A DNA stretch of 64,000 bases from CAVQEK01 sp964596645 (lineage in GTDB: Bacteria > Bacteroidota > Bacteroidia > Cytophagales > Cyclobacteriaceae): positions 1 to 64,000 of the forward strand of contig CAZQVB010000018.1 of assembly GCA_964596645.1 (NCBI GenBank), written 5' to 3'. Shown here piece after piece: positions 53,966 through 61,994 of the stretch. The notes under the pieces were generated by a model. The model ran no database searches and was not told the origin of the DNA. It saw nothing but the letters and a program-made list of their open reading frames with translations. A program made the position numbers and the translations under genes. Each line of letters starts with the position of its first letter. Position 1 is the first letter of the stretch.

Positions 53966-54655
53966 TTATTTTTTCTGACCGTAGTAGGCATTTTCGCCAT
54001 GTTTTCTGAGAAAATGCTTATCGAGCAACGCCTGGGCAATGGGGCCTACCGGGTTGAGCTTCAGGGTGTGATAGGCCATCTTGGCCACTTCTTCCAGCAC
54101 CACGGCATTGTGCACCGCGTTGGCAGAGTCGGTGCCCCAGGCAAATGGCCCGTGGTTATTGACCAGTACACCGGGCATTTGGTCTGCATTCAGGTCATCG
54201 AAGCGCTCGACAATCACTTCACCTGTTTCCTGTTCATAGGCCTTTTCTATTTCTTTTTTGCTCAACGGCCGCGTGCAGGGTATTTCGCCATAGAAGTAGT
54301 CGGCATGGGTGGTGCCAAGTGCCGGTATGCCCAGCCCGGCCTGTGCCCATATCACAGCCCACGACGAGTGGGTGTGCACAACAGCACCTATATTTTCAAA
54401 ATGTTTGTACAACACCAGATGGGTGGCACTGTCTGACGACGGCTTCATATCGCCCTCTACCACACGGCCCTCCATATCGAGCACCACCATATGCTCAGGC
54501 TGCATGTGATCGTACGATACGCCGCTGGGCTTGATCACCACATGGCCACTTTGGCGGTCTATGGCGCTGGCATTGCCCCAGGTGAACACCACCAGGCCGT
54601 GCTTTACCAGATCAAGATTGGCCTGGCAGACTTGTTCTTTTAGATTTTCCAGCAT
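53966..54655 (-). CDS. araD: L-ribulose-5-phosphate 4-epimerase
   Basis: A 229-residue class II aldolase-fold enzyme that converts L-ribulose 5-phosphate to D-xylulose 5-phosphate. The zinc histidines are H94 and H96 in VVHTHSSW and H168 in VNNHGPFAWG, with D75 in KPSSDSATH matching the catalytic aspartate. The phosphate-binding GNASAID and KPSGVSYD segments are present. It lies 11 bp after the Nudix regulator in the arabinose operon. Confidence 0.94.
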   Translation of the reverse strand: MLENLKEQVCQANLDLVKHGLVVFTWGNASAIDRQSGHVVIKPSGVSYDHMQPEHMVVLDMEGRVVEGDMKPSSDSATHLVLYKHFENIGAVVHTHSSWAVIWAQAGLGIPALGTTHADYFYGEIPCTRPLSKKEIEKAYEQETGEVIVERFDDLNADQMPGVLVNNHGPFAWGTDSANAVHNAVVLEEVAKMAYHTLKLNPVGPIAQALLDKHFLRKHGENAYYGQKK

Positions 54656-54666
54656 ATCATTTTTCT

Positions 54667-55353
54667 TTAGAGTTCAAACAAAAAGCCACTACTGAGCCGC
54701 ATCTGATACTTTTCATGATCAAAATGATAGTAGTACGCACCGCGCTTGGAGTTGGCCGTTTCTTTTTCGCTTAGCTTTTTCAAGATGTTCATGCCCAATA
54801 TTTTCTTTCTAAAATTGGCATTGTCCAGCGCGTGCCCCAAGATGGACTCGTACAGCAGTTGCAGTTGTGGTATGGTAAATTTCACCGGAAGCAGCTCAAA
54901 GCCGATGGGCTGAAACTGACACTTATGCCGCAGCGTGAGCAAAGCCCGATGCACCATGTCGTTGTGATCAAAGATAAGCTGAGGTACTTTTTCAATGTCA
55001 ATCCAGTGGGCCTGATGTGCCTCCAGTGCGGCCTGATCGTGCTGCGCTATCTTGATGAGGGCGTAATAAGCCACGCTCACCACGCGCTCGCCCGGATCGC
55101 GCTCCGGGGCACCGTAGGTATGGAATTGCTCCAGGAATACGTTGTGCAGCCCTGTAAGCTCTTGCAGTATGCGAAGGGCGGCCTCATCGAGCGACTCATT
55201 GTCACGCAAAAATCCTCCCATCAAAGACCAATTGCCCATCTCGGGTTCAAAATTTCGCCTGATGAGTAAAAGGCGTAGCCGGCCTTCGTCAAAGCCAAAA
55301 ATGACACAATCAACCGCGAGCAGGTGTTTAAGAAAGGACTGATAATGGGGCAT
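54667..55353 (-). CDS. araR: Nudix-domain transcriptional regulator of arabinose use (AraR type)
   Basis: A 228-residue protein with a Nudix domain (about residues 10-140) and a C-terminal winged-helix-like part (FTIPQLQLLYESILGH, NFRKKILGMNIL). The Nudix box starts at G47 and reads GFLRDNESLDEAALRILQEL: two of the three metal-binding glutamates of the REUxEE core are Ile62 and Leu66, so hydrolase activity is unlikely. Such proteins sense L-arabinose and control ara genes in Bacteroides. It heads the operon and probably represses it and itself. A palindrome lies 18 bp upstream of its start. Confidence 0.85.
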   Translation of the reverse strand: MPHYQSFLKHLLAVDCVIFGFDEGRLRLLLIRRNFEPEMGNWSLMGGFLRDNESLDEAALRILQELTGLHNVFLEQFHTYGAPERDPGERVVSVAYYALIKIAQHDQAALEAHQAHWIDIEKVPQLIFDHNDMVHRALLTLRHKCQFQPIGFELLPVKFTIPQLQLLYESILGHALDNANFRKKILGMNILKKLSEKETANSKRGAYYYHFDHEKYQMRLSSGFLFEL

Positions 55354-55370
55354 TGAATAGCTGTTGAAAT

Positions 55371-55389
55371 AAAGGTAAAATTAACCCTT
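55371..55389. promoter_or_regulatory. Candidate AraR operator (imperfect palindrome)
   Basis: AAAGGTAAAATTAACCCTT pairs at 7 of 9 symmetric positions and lies 18 bp upstream of the Nudix regulator start, overlapping an AT-rich promoter-like stretch. The position suits autoregulation. The palindrome was found by eye and has not been compared with known AraR sites. Confidence 0.3.
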
Positions 55390-55535
55390 ATTTGGATTGG
55401 AGGAAACCATTTACGATCAAATAATTATCCCAACCCCCAATGAGTGAAAGTGTGGGAAGAAGATGCGTCTCAAATCATTTTCACAGTCATTCGGTTAGTT
55501 AGGCACATAGCTTTTCAAAATAACAGCAACATACC

Positions 55536-56408
55536 ATGGATTATAGTAAAGTCGCAGTGATAACGGGGGGCACATCGGGCATAGGCCGGGTGGCAGCCAG
55601 GCATTTGGCCAATGAAGGCATGCATGTGGTGCTGATGGCGCGCAATGCAGACAAAGCGCATCAGTTGATGCGCGAGCTACGCTCAGAAAATACCGATAGC
55701 AAAGTATCATTTATCCATTGCGACCTTGGTGAGCTGGACAGTGTACAGCAGGCGGCCGACGAATTTTTGGCGCAGCACATGAAGCTTCACCTTCTCATCA
55801 ATAATGCGGGAGCCATTGTACAGGATCATGCGTTGAGTGCAGACGGCCTGGAGATGAACATGGCGGTAAATCATTTCGGCCATTTCCTGCTTACTCAGTC
55901 GCTGATGCCGATGCTCAAGAGCACACCCGAAAGTAGGGTAGTGGTGGTGAGTTCGGAAGCACATAAATATGGGCACATCGACCTGGACGACGTCAATATG
56001 ATGAAGAAGTTCTCCGGGTTTAAGGCTTATAGCACAGCCAAGCTGGCCAATTTATATTTCACCTACGAGCTGCACCACCGGCTGCACAGCCACGGCGTCA
56101 CTGTCAATGCGTTGCACCCCGGGTTTGTCAGCTCAGGTTTCGGAAGCGACCTGTCCGGAGTAGGCAAGTGGCTATTGTTTCTGGCCAAGCCTTTTATGAT
56201 CAGTGCTGAAGAAGGTGCTGAAACACTGATCTATCTGTCCACCTCCGATGAAGTGAAAGACATCAGCGGCAAATACTTTAAGAAGAAGAAGGCGGTGCCG
56301 TCGAGCGAAAAATCACGGAATGCTGTATTCGGAAAGAAATTTTGGGAGCTATCAGAAAAGGTTCTCGAGACTGTAAAAAGCAAAAAATCATGCAACATCA
56401 CAGAATAG
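55536..56408 (+). CDS. Short-chain dehydrogenase/reductase (retinol dehydrogenase-like)
   Basis: A 290-residue NAD(P)-dependent oxidoreductase. The cofactor motif is VAVITGGTSGIGRVAA, the structural motif LLINNAGA, and the catalytic Tyr/Lys pair is in AYSTAKLAN. The long C-terminal region with a basic stretch resembles the retinol dehydrogenase/WW-domain oxidoreductase subgroup. A second SDR gene overlaps its end by 19 bp. The substrate is unknown. Confidence 0.85.
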   Translation: MDYSKVAVITGGTSGIGRVAARHLANEGMHVVLMARNADKAHQLMRELRSENTDSKVSFIHCDLGELDSVQQAADEFLAQHMKLHLLINNAGAIVQDHALSADGLEMNMAVNHFGHFLLTQSLMPMLKSTPESRVVVVSSEAHKYGHIDLDDVNMMKKFSGFKAYSTAKLANLYFTYELHHRLHSHGVTVNALHPGFVSSGFGSDLSGVGKWLLFLAKPFMISAEEGAETLIYLSTSDEVKDISGKYFKKKKAVPSSEKSRNAVFGKKFWELSEKVLETVKSKKSCNITE

Positions 56409-57079
56409 CGTTGGTGACCGGCGGCAATCGCGGTATTGGCCTGGAAGTGTGCCGACAACTGGGCACCATAGGTTTTGATATAGTGCTTACCGCCCGCGAT
56501 CAATCAAAAGCTCAGAAGGCAGCAAAACAATTAGAAGGCAATGTAGTGGCCAAGCAGCTCGATGTGACTGACCGGGCATCTGTGCAGTCTATGGCAGAAT
56601 GGCTGTTGCACACCTATGGCAAACTTGATGTGCTCATCAACAACGCGGGCATATTGGGCTCCAAGCCGGCTCGTGCCGGCGATGTGGGTGAACTGCGTGA
56701 TAATTTCGAGACCAATTTCTTTGGAGTGTTTCAACTCACTTCGGCTCTGCTGCCCCTGTTGGAAAAAAGCAGCGACGGGCGCATCATCAACGTATCGTCG
56801 GGCATGGGCTCACGGGCGCAGGTAGCCAATGGCGGGCATGCAGCCTACAAGCTTTCGAAATACGCGCTCAACGGCTACACCATGTTGCTTGCCGCAGAAC
56901 TGGCCGACCGCGGTGTAAGTGTAAATACATTGTGCCCGGGATGGGTGCAGACAGATATGGGTGGAAAAAATGCCACCCGGCCAGTAGAGAAAGGTGCGGA
57001 AACCATTGTATGGCTTGCCTCTGCCGAAGACATACCCACAGGCAAATTTTTAAGAGACAAAAAAGTGATTGATTGGTAG
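56390..57079 (+). CDS. Short-chain dehydrogenase/reductase
   Basis: A 229-residue SDR enzyme. The cofactor motif is ALVTGGNRGIGLEVC, with LINNAGILGSKPA and the catalytic Tyr/Lys in AYKLSKYALNG. The start MQHHRIALVTGG fits the fold; a frame 16 codons longer lies inside the preceding gene. The overlap with the upstream SDR suggests joint expression. It resembles carbonyl-reductase-type SDRs, but its substrate is not known. Confidence 0.85.
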   Translation: MQHHRIALVTGGNRGIGLEVCRQLGTIGFDIVLTARDQSKAQKAAKQLEGNVVAKQLDVTDRASVQSMAEWLLHTYGKLDVLINNAGILGSKPARAGDVGELRDNFETNFFGVFQLTSALLPLLEKSSDGRIINVSSGMGSRAQVANGGHAAYKLSKYALNGYTMLLAAELADRGVSVNTLCPGWVQTDMGGKNATRPVEKGAETIVWLASAEDIPTGKFLRDKKVIDW

Positions 57080-57137
57080 CGGTAGGTGTTTCTGAGGTTT
57101 TTATAATTTGCGGGTGCAAAATCAATTTTTAGCACCC

Positions 57138-58496
57138 ATGAGAATTTTATTATTTGTGGCTTTTGCTGCATCCCAAATCGCCTGCTCCACCACGCAGGAA
57201 TCTACCACGCAACAAGCCGCCGACTTAAAGCCCAATATTATTTTCATAATGGCCGACGACCTGGGTTACGGCGATCTTGGCAGCTATGGACAAGAATTCA
57301 TTCAAACACCACACCTGGACCAAATGGCTGCCGAAGGTGTGCGATTTACCAACGTGTATGCCGGCTCGCCCGTCTGCGCACCTTCTCGCAGCGTGCTAAT
57401 GACCGGTCAGCATACGGGTCATACGACGGTACGGGGCAACATGGTGGCGGCCTTGAGCACGGAGGCCAATCCACAGGGTCGTGTACCCCTGCTCAATGAA
57501 GACACCACCATAGCCGAGGTGCTGAAGGAGGCCGGCTACGTCACCGGCATCACGGGCAAATGGGGTCTGGGAGAGCCTGGCTCCAGCGGCCTGCCCAATC
57601 AGCAGGGATTTCACGAATGGTTTGGCTACCTCAACCAAAGAAGGGCGCATCACTATTATGTCGATTACCTCTGGAAAAACAATGAGAAATACGTGATAGA
57701 AGAAAATGCAGATGGTGCCGAGCAAGTGTACTCACACGATCTGTTTGCCCAGTTTGCGCTTGATTTCATCGAGCGCCATCAGGATACCAGTTTCTTTCTT
57801 TACCTGCCCTACACCATACCGCACGATGAGTACGAAGTGCCATCATTGGGGCCGTATGCCGACATGGAGTGGCAAAAAGATGAAAAAACCTATGCAGCCA
57901 TGGTCACCCGTATGGACAGTGATATAGGTGAAATGATGCAAAAGCTGCAAGCGCTGGGTATTCACAACCAAACGATAGTATTCTTCTGTAGTGACAATGG
58001 TGCGGCCAAGCGCTGGGATGGCCGGTTCAACAGCTCAGCGCACCTGCGGGGGCGCAAGCGCGATATGTATGAAGGCGGCATTCGCACGCCCATGATCGTG
58101 CACTACCCGGCCGGGATAGCACCCCGAACCGATAGCACCGGCGTGTGGTATTTTGCCGATGTGCTGCCAACGCTGGCAGCGATAGCCGGGGCTTCCACGC
58201 CGGAGGATATTGATGGTAAGAATGTGTGGCCTCAGATCACAGGCGAAAATGAGTGGGACAATGAGCGGCTGCTGTATTGGGAGTTTTATGAGAATGGGTT
58301 TGACCAGGCGGCAAGATGGGGAAAATGGAAGGCCGTGAAACTGGGGAATCAATCGCAATGGGAGCTATACGACCTGCATGCAGATGAAGCAGAAACCACC
58401 AACGTGGCAGACGCAAACCCGGAGGTGGTAGACAAAATAGCTGATATGGTGCAGCAAGAGCGCAGGGAATCACCATATTGGCGCTCCGACGTGTGA
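57138..58496 (+). CDS. Family S1 sulfatase (arylsulfatase-type), lipoprotein-like
   Basis: A 452-residue sulfatase with a signal ending IAC, suggesting outer membrane or periplasmic lipoprotein location. The formylglycine motif is C80-A-P-S-R84 in AGSPVCAPSRSVLMTG, and the metal aspartates are in IIFIMADDLGYGD near residue 40. CSDNGAAKRW supplies further active-site residues. It needs conversion of the cysteine by a maturase, which is not in the window. A TTG start 10 codons upstream is possible. The gene may act with the propeller-like lipoprotein downstream on a sulfated glycan. Confidence 0.88.
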   Translation: MRILLFVAFAASQIACSTTQESTTQQAADLKPNIIFIMADDLGYGDLGSYGQEFIQTPHLDQMAAEGVRFTNVYAGSPVCAPSRSVLMTGQHTGHTTVRGNMVAALSTEANPQGRVPLLNEDTTIAEVLKEAGYVTGITGKWGLGEPGSSGLPNQQGFHEWFGYLNQRRAHHYYVDYLWKNNEKYVIEENADGAEQVYSHDLFAQFALDFIERHQDTSFFLYLPYTIPHDEYEVPSLGPYADMEWQKDEKTYAAMVTRMDSDIGEMMQKLQALGIHNQTIVFFCSDNGAAKRWDGRFNSSAHLRGRKRDMYEGGIRTPMIVHYPAGIAPRTDSTGVWYFADVLPTLAAIAGASTPEDIDGKNVWPQITGENEWDNERLLYWEFYENGFDQAARWGKWKAVKLGNQSQWELYDLHADEAETTNVADANPEVVDKIADMVQQERRESPYWRSDV

Positions 58497-58604
58497 TCTG
58501 TTGGCAGATATGACAGAGCTTTTCCCTGACGATGAAATGATTTTAATTTTTTAAAACGGTACTTGTATTTTTTGCCAAGGGCCCATTTCTAAAGATATCT
58601 ACCC

Positions 58605-59852
58605 ATGTATATGAAAAAAACAGCTTCCCAATGGCTGCTGCTGGTCAGTGTGACCACCGGCACTTTGTTCACATCATGTGATGAAAAACCCACAAACCAC
58701 CAGTTGAAGGTAGAGGCTCGGCCGGTGCAGGCTTTTCGAGAAGGTGATGTGCTCCATGGCCGGTCTGTACTGACCGATCCGTCGCGGTTTGTGTGGGGTG
58801 GCAGCGTGATCAAAGGTGATGACGGGCGCTATCATATGTTTTATTCCACATGGCCCTGCGGCGATACGATACCACCTTTTCAGGATTCCTGGGTGCTCTT
58901 TTCCACCATTGCATATGCTGTTTCCGATGAGCCCGACGGCAATTTTGTACACCAACAGGTGGTGCTCAGGGGCAGAAGTGCCGAGGGTGATACTGCCGCC
59001 TGGGACGCAGAAATGGTCCACAATCCGCACATACGGCGGTACAACGGCAAATATTACCTCTACTACACCGGCTCGGCAGATCCGGGCGTACAGCCTGTCG
59101 GCTCCAAAGGCGAAGGCCTCGGCAAGCGCGAGCGGGTGCGGCAAAATCAAAACATCGGCGTGGTGGTGTTTGATTCTTTTGAGGGATTTATGCATGGCGA
59201 ATATGAGCGTTTTCACACGCCTATTCTTTCACCACGTACACGTGTGAAAGCAGACATGGTATTGAACCCATCCCCCGAAGGCACAGTGGCCTTGCCCGAT
59301 AACCTGATCGTGACCAATCCATCGGTAGTGCAGCGGCCGCAAGACGGCAAATTTCTGCTTTATTTCAAAGGCAACTTCTACGATCCGGACTGGCGTGGTG
59401 TGCATGGTGTGGCCATTGGCGACACGCCGACAGGACCTTTTACGGCTTCCGACAATTTTGCATTTGAGGTAAGGACGGAAGATAATAGAATAGCCAGTGG
59501 TGAAGATCCTTTTGTGTGGTATCACCCGGGGCATCAGAAATTTTATGCTGTGCTGAAGGATTTTACAGGTAAGATCACTGCGGACAAGCCAGGGCTGGCC
59601 ATATTGGAATCTGATGATGGCGCCAAATGGCGCACACCTGCCCAACCCTTTTTTATGAAAAAGCATTTGATACTGGCCTCGGGCGATACCATCGAAGTAA
59701 ATCGGCTGGAGCGCCCTCAACTGCTGATTGCCGAGGATGGCACGCCAGAAGTACTCTACGCCGCCTGTGCATTGGTCAATGTAAATGTGCGCACAGACGG
59801 CTCCTCGTTCAATGTGCAAATCCCCCTGCATGTTGGTGGAATGGTAGATTAG
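58605..59852 (+). CDS. GH43/GH117-like five-bladed propeller lipoprotein
   Basis: A 415-residue protein with a lipoprotein signal (C25 in LFTSC). The mature part has the repeated W/Y-rich beta signatures of five-bladed glycosidase propellers: GGSVIKGDDGRYHMFYSTW, HNPHIRRYNGKYYLYYTG, TNPSVVQRPQDGKFLLYF and GEDPFVWYHPGHQKFYAVL. Acidic residues lie at the expected positions (WDAEMVHNP, SGEDPF). Family membership between GH43, GH117 and related groups is uncertain. The reading frame ends inside a dispersed repeat, which supplies the last few residues. It is linked to the sulfatase upstream by position. Confidence 0.75.
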   Translation: MYMKKTASQWLLLVSVTTGTLFTSCDEKPTNHQLKVEARPVQAFREGDVLHGRSVLTDPSRFVWGGSVIKGDDGRYHMFYSTWPCGDTIPPFQDSWVLFSTIAYAVSDEPDGNFVHQQVVLRGRSAEGDTAAWDAEMVHNPHIRRYNGKYYLYYTGSADPGVQPVGSKGEGLGKRERVRQNQNIGVVVFDSFEGFMHGEYERFHTPILSPRTRVKADMVLNPSPEGTVALPDNLIVTNPSVVQRPQDGKFLLYFKGNFYDPDWRGVHGVAIGDTPTGPFTASDNFAFEVRTEDNRIASGEDPFVWYHPGHQKFYAVLKDFTGKITADKPGLAILESDDGAKWRTPAQPFFMKKHLILASGDTIEVNRLERPQLLIAEDGTPEVLYAACALVNVNVRTDGSSFNVQIPLHVGGMVD

Positions 59853-60029
59853 TAGATTAGTAGACTGGTAGACTAGTGGAATGGATAGCAGAAAGCTCAA
59901 ATATCATTAGGTCATACGATAGTCGGACCGGCAATGGGAAAGTAGATTGGTAGACTGGTGAATGGTAGACTCGTAGACTGGTGATTGGTGGAATGGATTA
60001 GCTGAAAGCTCAAGGCTCAAAGTCGAAGT
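59835..60029. repeat. Dispersed repeat R1, second locus
   Basis: Units of GGTAGACTGG, GGTAGACTCGTAGACTGG and GGAATGGATTAGC recur here, matching the tract at 32.05 kb. The copy begins in the last codons of the preceding gene and ends at a copy of repeat R2. Confidence 0.7.
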
Positions 60030-60114
60030 CATCCTGAACTTGCCTGCCCTGAATTTATTTCAGGGTTTCAGGATCTGCCAAAGAGTAAACAGATGCTGAA
60101 ATAAATTCAGCAAG
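60030..60114 (+). repeat. Repeat R2, copy with nested hairpin
   Basis: Starts CATCCTGAACTTG like the other copies, but about 23 bp forming a CCCTGAA/TTCAGGG hairpin interrupt it before TTTCAGGATCTGCCAAAG. It ends in a second hairpin, CTGAAATAAATTCAG. Confidence 0.65.
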
Positions 60115-60338
60115 ACCCACTGAGAGAGGGCGGAAGAAGCGAAGCAATCTGCAGGTCAAAAGTAAAATCAACACTCCCTAACAGGTCAGACTATTGTCTG
60201 ATCTAGAGTTTGCCACAGACAATGGAAATGAGAAGGGTCTTGCAAGAGCCTCTATCCAGTCTTGTCCGGAGAAACCTTCGAAACACCTTTGGCTGTTTAG
60301 CGTGGCCTTGCGCGGGTGTTTCGTCAGTTTCGGAGTGA

Positions 60339-60408
60339 GAATGGTAGACTGGTGGATTCGTAGACTCGTGATTGGTGAAATTTAAAGCCAAAAGCTCAAA
60401 TTCTAAGT
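60339..60408. repeat. Dispersed repeat R1, third locus
   Basis: ATGGTAGACTGG, TGGATTCGTAGACTCG and AAAGCTCAAA units, again immediately followed by a copy of repeat R2, reproduce the order seen 300 bp upstream. Confidence 0.65.
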
Positions 60409-60480
60409 CATCCTGAACTTGTTTCAGGATCTGTCTAAAGAGAAAACGAATGATGAAACACTGGAATAAATTTCGGGAAG
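60409..60480 (+). repeat. Repeat R2, simple copy
   Basis: Contains the uninterrupted hairpin TCCTGAACTTGTTTCAGGA followed by TCTGTCTAAAGAG and AATAAATTTCGGG. It matches the reverse complement of the copy near 32.5 kb. Confidence 0.7.
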
Positions 60481-60580
60481 GCAAGTGAAAAGCATTAGTA
60501 GTGAAATGGCTATTCATATGCTTTAAATGATGCAGAGAACCCGTAGCTGTTCATTTATTTATCAACAACCGGTTTGTCAT

Positions 60581-61969
60581 TTACCTTCTTCCGAGCATGC
60601 CAAAAGCAGAGCGTTGCAGAAAGGCCATCGCCTCCCGCACATCTGTCAGGTCATTGTATTTCCATAGTTCGTACAACATATACCCAAAGGTGACCACATA
60701 CTCCAGCGCTACAAGCCCATAATTCTCCTGAAAAAAATGCTCACCGTAGCCCTGGTAGGAAAGAAATATGAAAAATGACCAAACCACAGGAAACCGGTAT
60801 CTGGAAAAAATACAAAGCCCCACCAGGGGCGATACATACCAGGGATGAACAATAGTGGCAAAAAGCAGGTAAATGAACAGCGGCCACAACAAGATGCCCG
60901 GCAGATTGTGCTCTGCTGTATTTTGAAAAATGGCCAACAGCACAATGAATACAAATACCAACAGGGCCAACACCAGGCCGGCTGTCTGTATTACATCCCA
61001 GCCCACATACCAAAAACCAATGGCACGCACGATGTAAAATACGCTGGCGTTGAACTCAAACTTTTGAAAGTATAAAGAAGCGCTCGAGCCGAAGCCGCGT
61101 ACAAAGCTGGCATCGAGCAGCGGGGCAAATATCAGCAGCGTACACAATCCGGTAAGCAACCAAAACAACACGGCACGTCGCCAGCCCAAGCGCCTGGCAT
61201 ACATCGGCAACATCACCAATGGAATGACCTTACTGGCCACTGCCAGCGCAAAGTACAGCGCAGAAAGTGCCCACCTGCGCACAAACAAAGTATGTATGCT
61301 CAGCAACAGGAAGAATATCATCAGCGCCTCAAAATGCAGATTGCCCGACAGCTCTATTATCACCAGCGGGTTGAACGCATAAAGCAGCACACGCCGTGCG
61401 GGCAATTGAAGCCTGCGCAGAAGCAACACCATCAAAATCAAGCTTCCCGCCTCGGCCGCCACTATAAAGAGGCGCATCACCACCACCGGTGCCAGTATCG
61501 GGTCGCCGGGTACCAGGGCCGAGAGAAAAAAAATGAATTGGCACACTGGCGGATACACAGTGTAATAGTTGGGCGAATTGAGCTGCTGATAGAGCGCCTC
61601 ATCGATGCCCGATACGTCAATGGCTGAATGGTCCATAAGGGTAGAGGGCAGATAAGCGAAGGGATTGTGCCCGCTCTTCAGCAGTAGGCCGTCCCAGATA
61701 AACCGGTAAAAATCGTCGGAGAGATTGGGCAGGGCAAGTAAAAACACCAGGCGCAAGAGCACGGCCATAGCCAACAGCCAACGAAGCCGCATGCCGGAGC
61801 GCAGCAATAATCCATAGCCGGCAAACAGCAGCAGGTACGGAATGAATATACCCGCAAAATCAGCTCTGTCGGCCAGGTAGCCCACTACGCCATACAACAC
61901 AGCCGACAAAGCAATAATGACCGCAGTGGTGACCTTGCCGGCGGTAGCGCTGGAAGTGCAACCCATCAC
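60581..61969 (-). CDS. Polytopic GT-C-type glycosyltransferase (GT87/mannosyltransferase-like)
   Basis: A 462-residue protein with about ten or more hydrophobic segments. The motif LSDDFYRFIWDGLLL near residue 80 resembles the DD/DE acid motif on the first loop of GT-C transferases, and HNPFAYLPS, YYTVYPPVCQ and NPLVIIELSGNLHFEALM fit the GT87-like family. Such enzymes use polyprenyl-phosphate sugars to decorate lipids or cell-surface glycans. It starts 25 bp after the GH2 gene stop on the same strand, so the two may share a transcript. Substrate is unknown. Confidence 0.75.
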   Translation of the reverse strand: MMGCTSSATAGKVTTAVIIALSAVLYGVVGYLADRADFAGIFIPYLLLFAGYGLLLRSGMRLRWLLAMAVLLRLVFLLALPNLSDDFYRFIWDGLLLKSGHNPFAYLPSTLMDHSAIDVSGIDEALYQQLNSPNYYTVYPPVCQFIFFLSALVPGDPILAPVVVMRLFIVAAEAGSLILMVLLLRRLQLPARRVLLYAFNPLVIIELSGNLHFEALMIFFLLLSIHTLFVRRWALSALYFALAVASKVIPLVMLPMYARRLGWRRAVLFWLLTGLCTLLIFAPLLDASFVRGFGSSASLYFQKFEFNASVFYIVRAIGFWYVGWDVIQTAGLVLALLVFVFIVLLAIFQNTAEHNLPGILLWPLFIYLLFATIVHPWYVSPLVGLCIFSRYRFPVVWSFFIFLSYQGYGEHFFQENYGLVALEYVVTFGYMLYELWKYNDLTDVREAMAFLQRSAFGMLGRR

Positions 61970-61994
61970 GGTACAGCTACGACTAATGGCCGCC

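Larger units (their letters stand above)
59853..60580. other. Repeat-rich intergenic region
   Basis: About 730 bp between the propeller lipoprotein and the GT87-like gene, with no credible protein frame or RNA gene. It contains two copies each of repeats R1 and R2, annotated separately, and AT-rich spacer sequence. Confidence 0.65.

Noticed and set aside
60194..60385. A 63-codon reading frame in the repeat-rich gap
   Set aside because: It overlaps repeats R1 and shows no start-site context, motif or relation to known small proteins.
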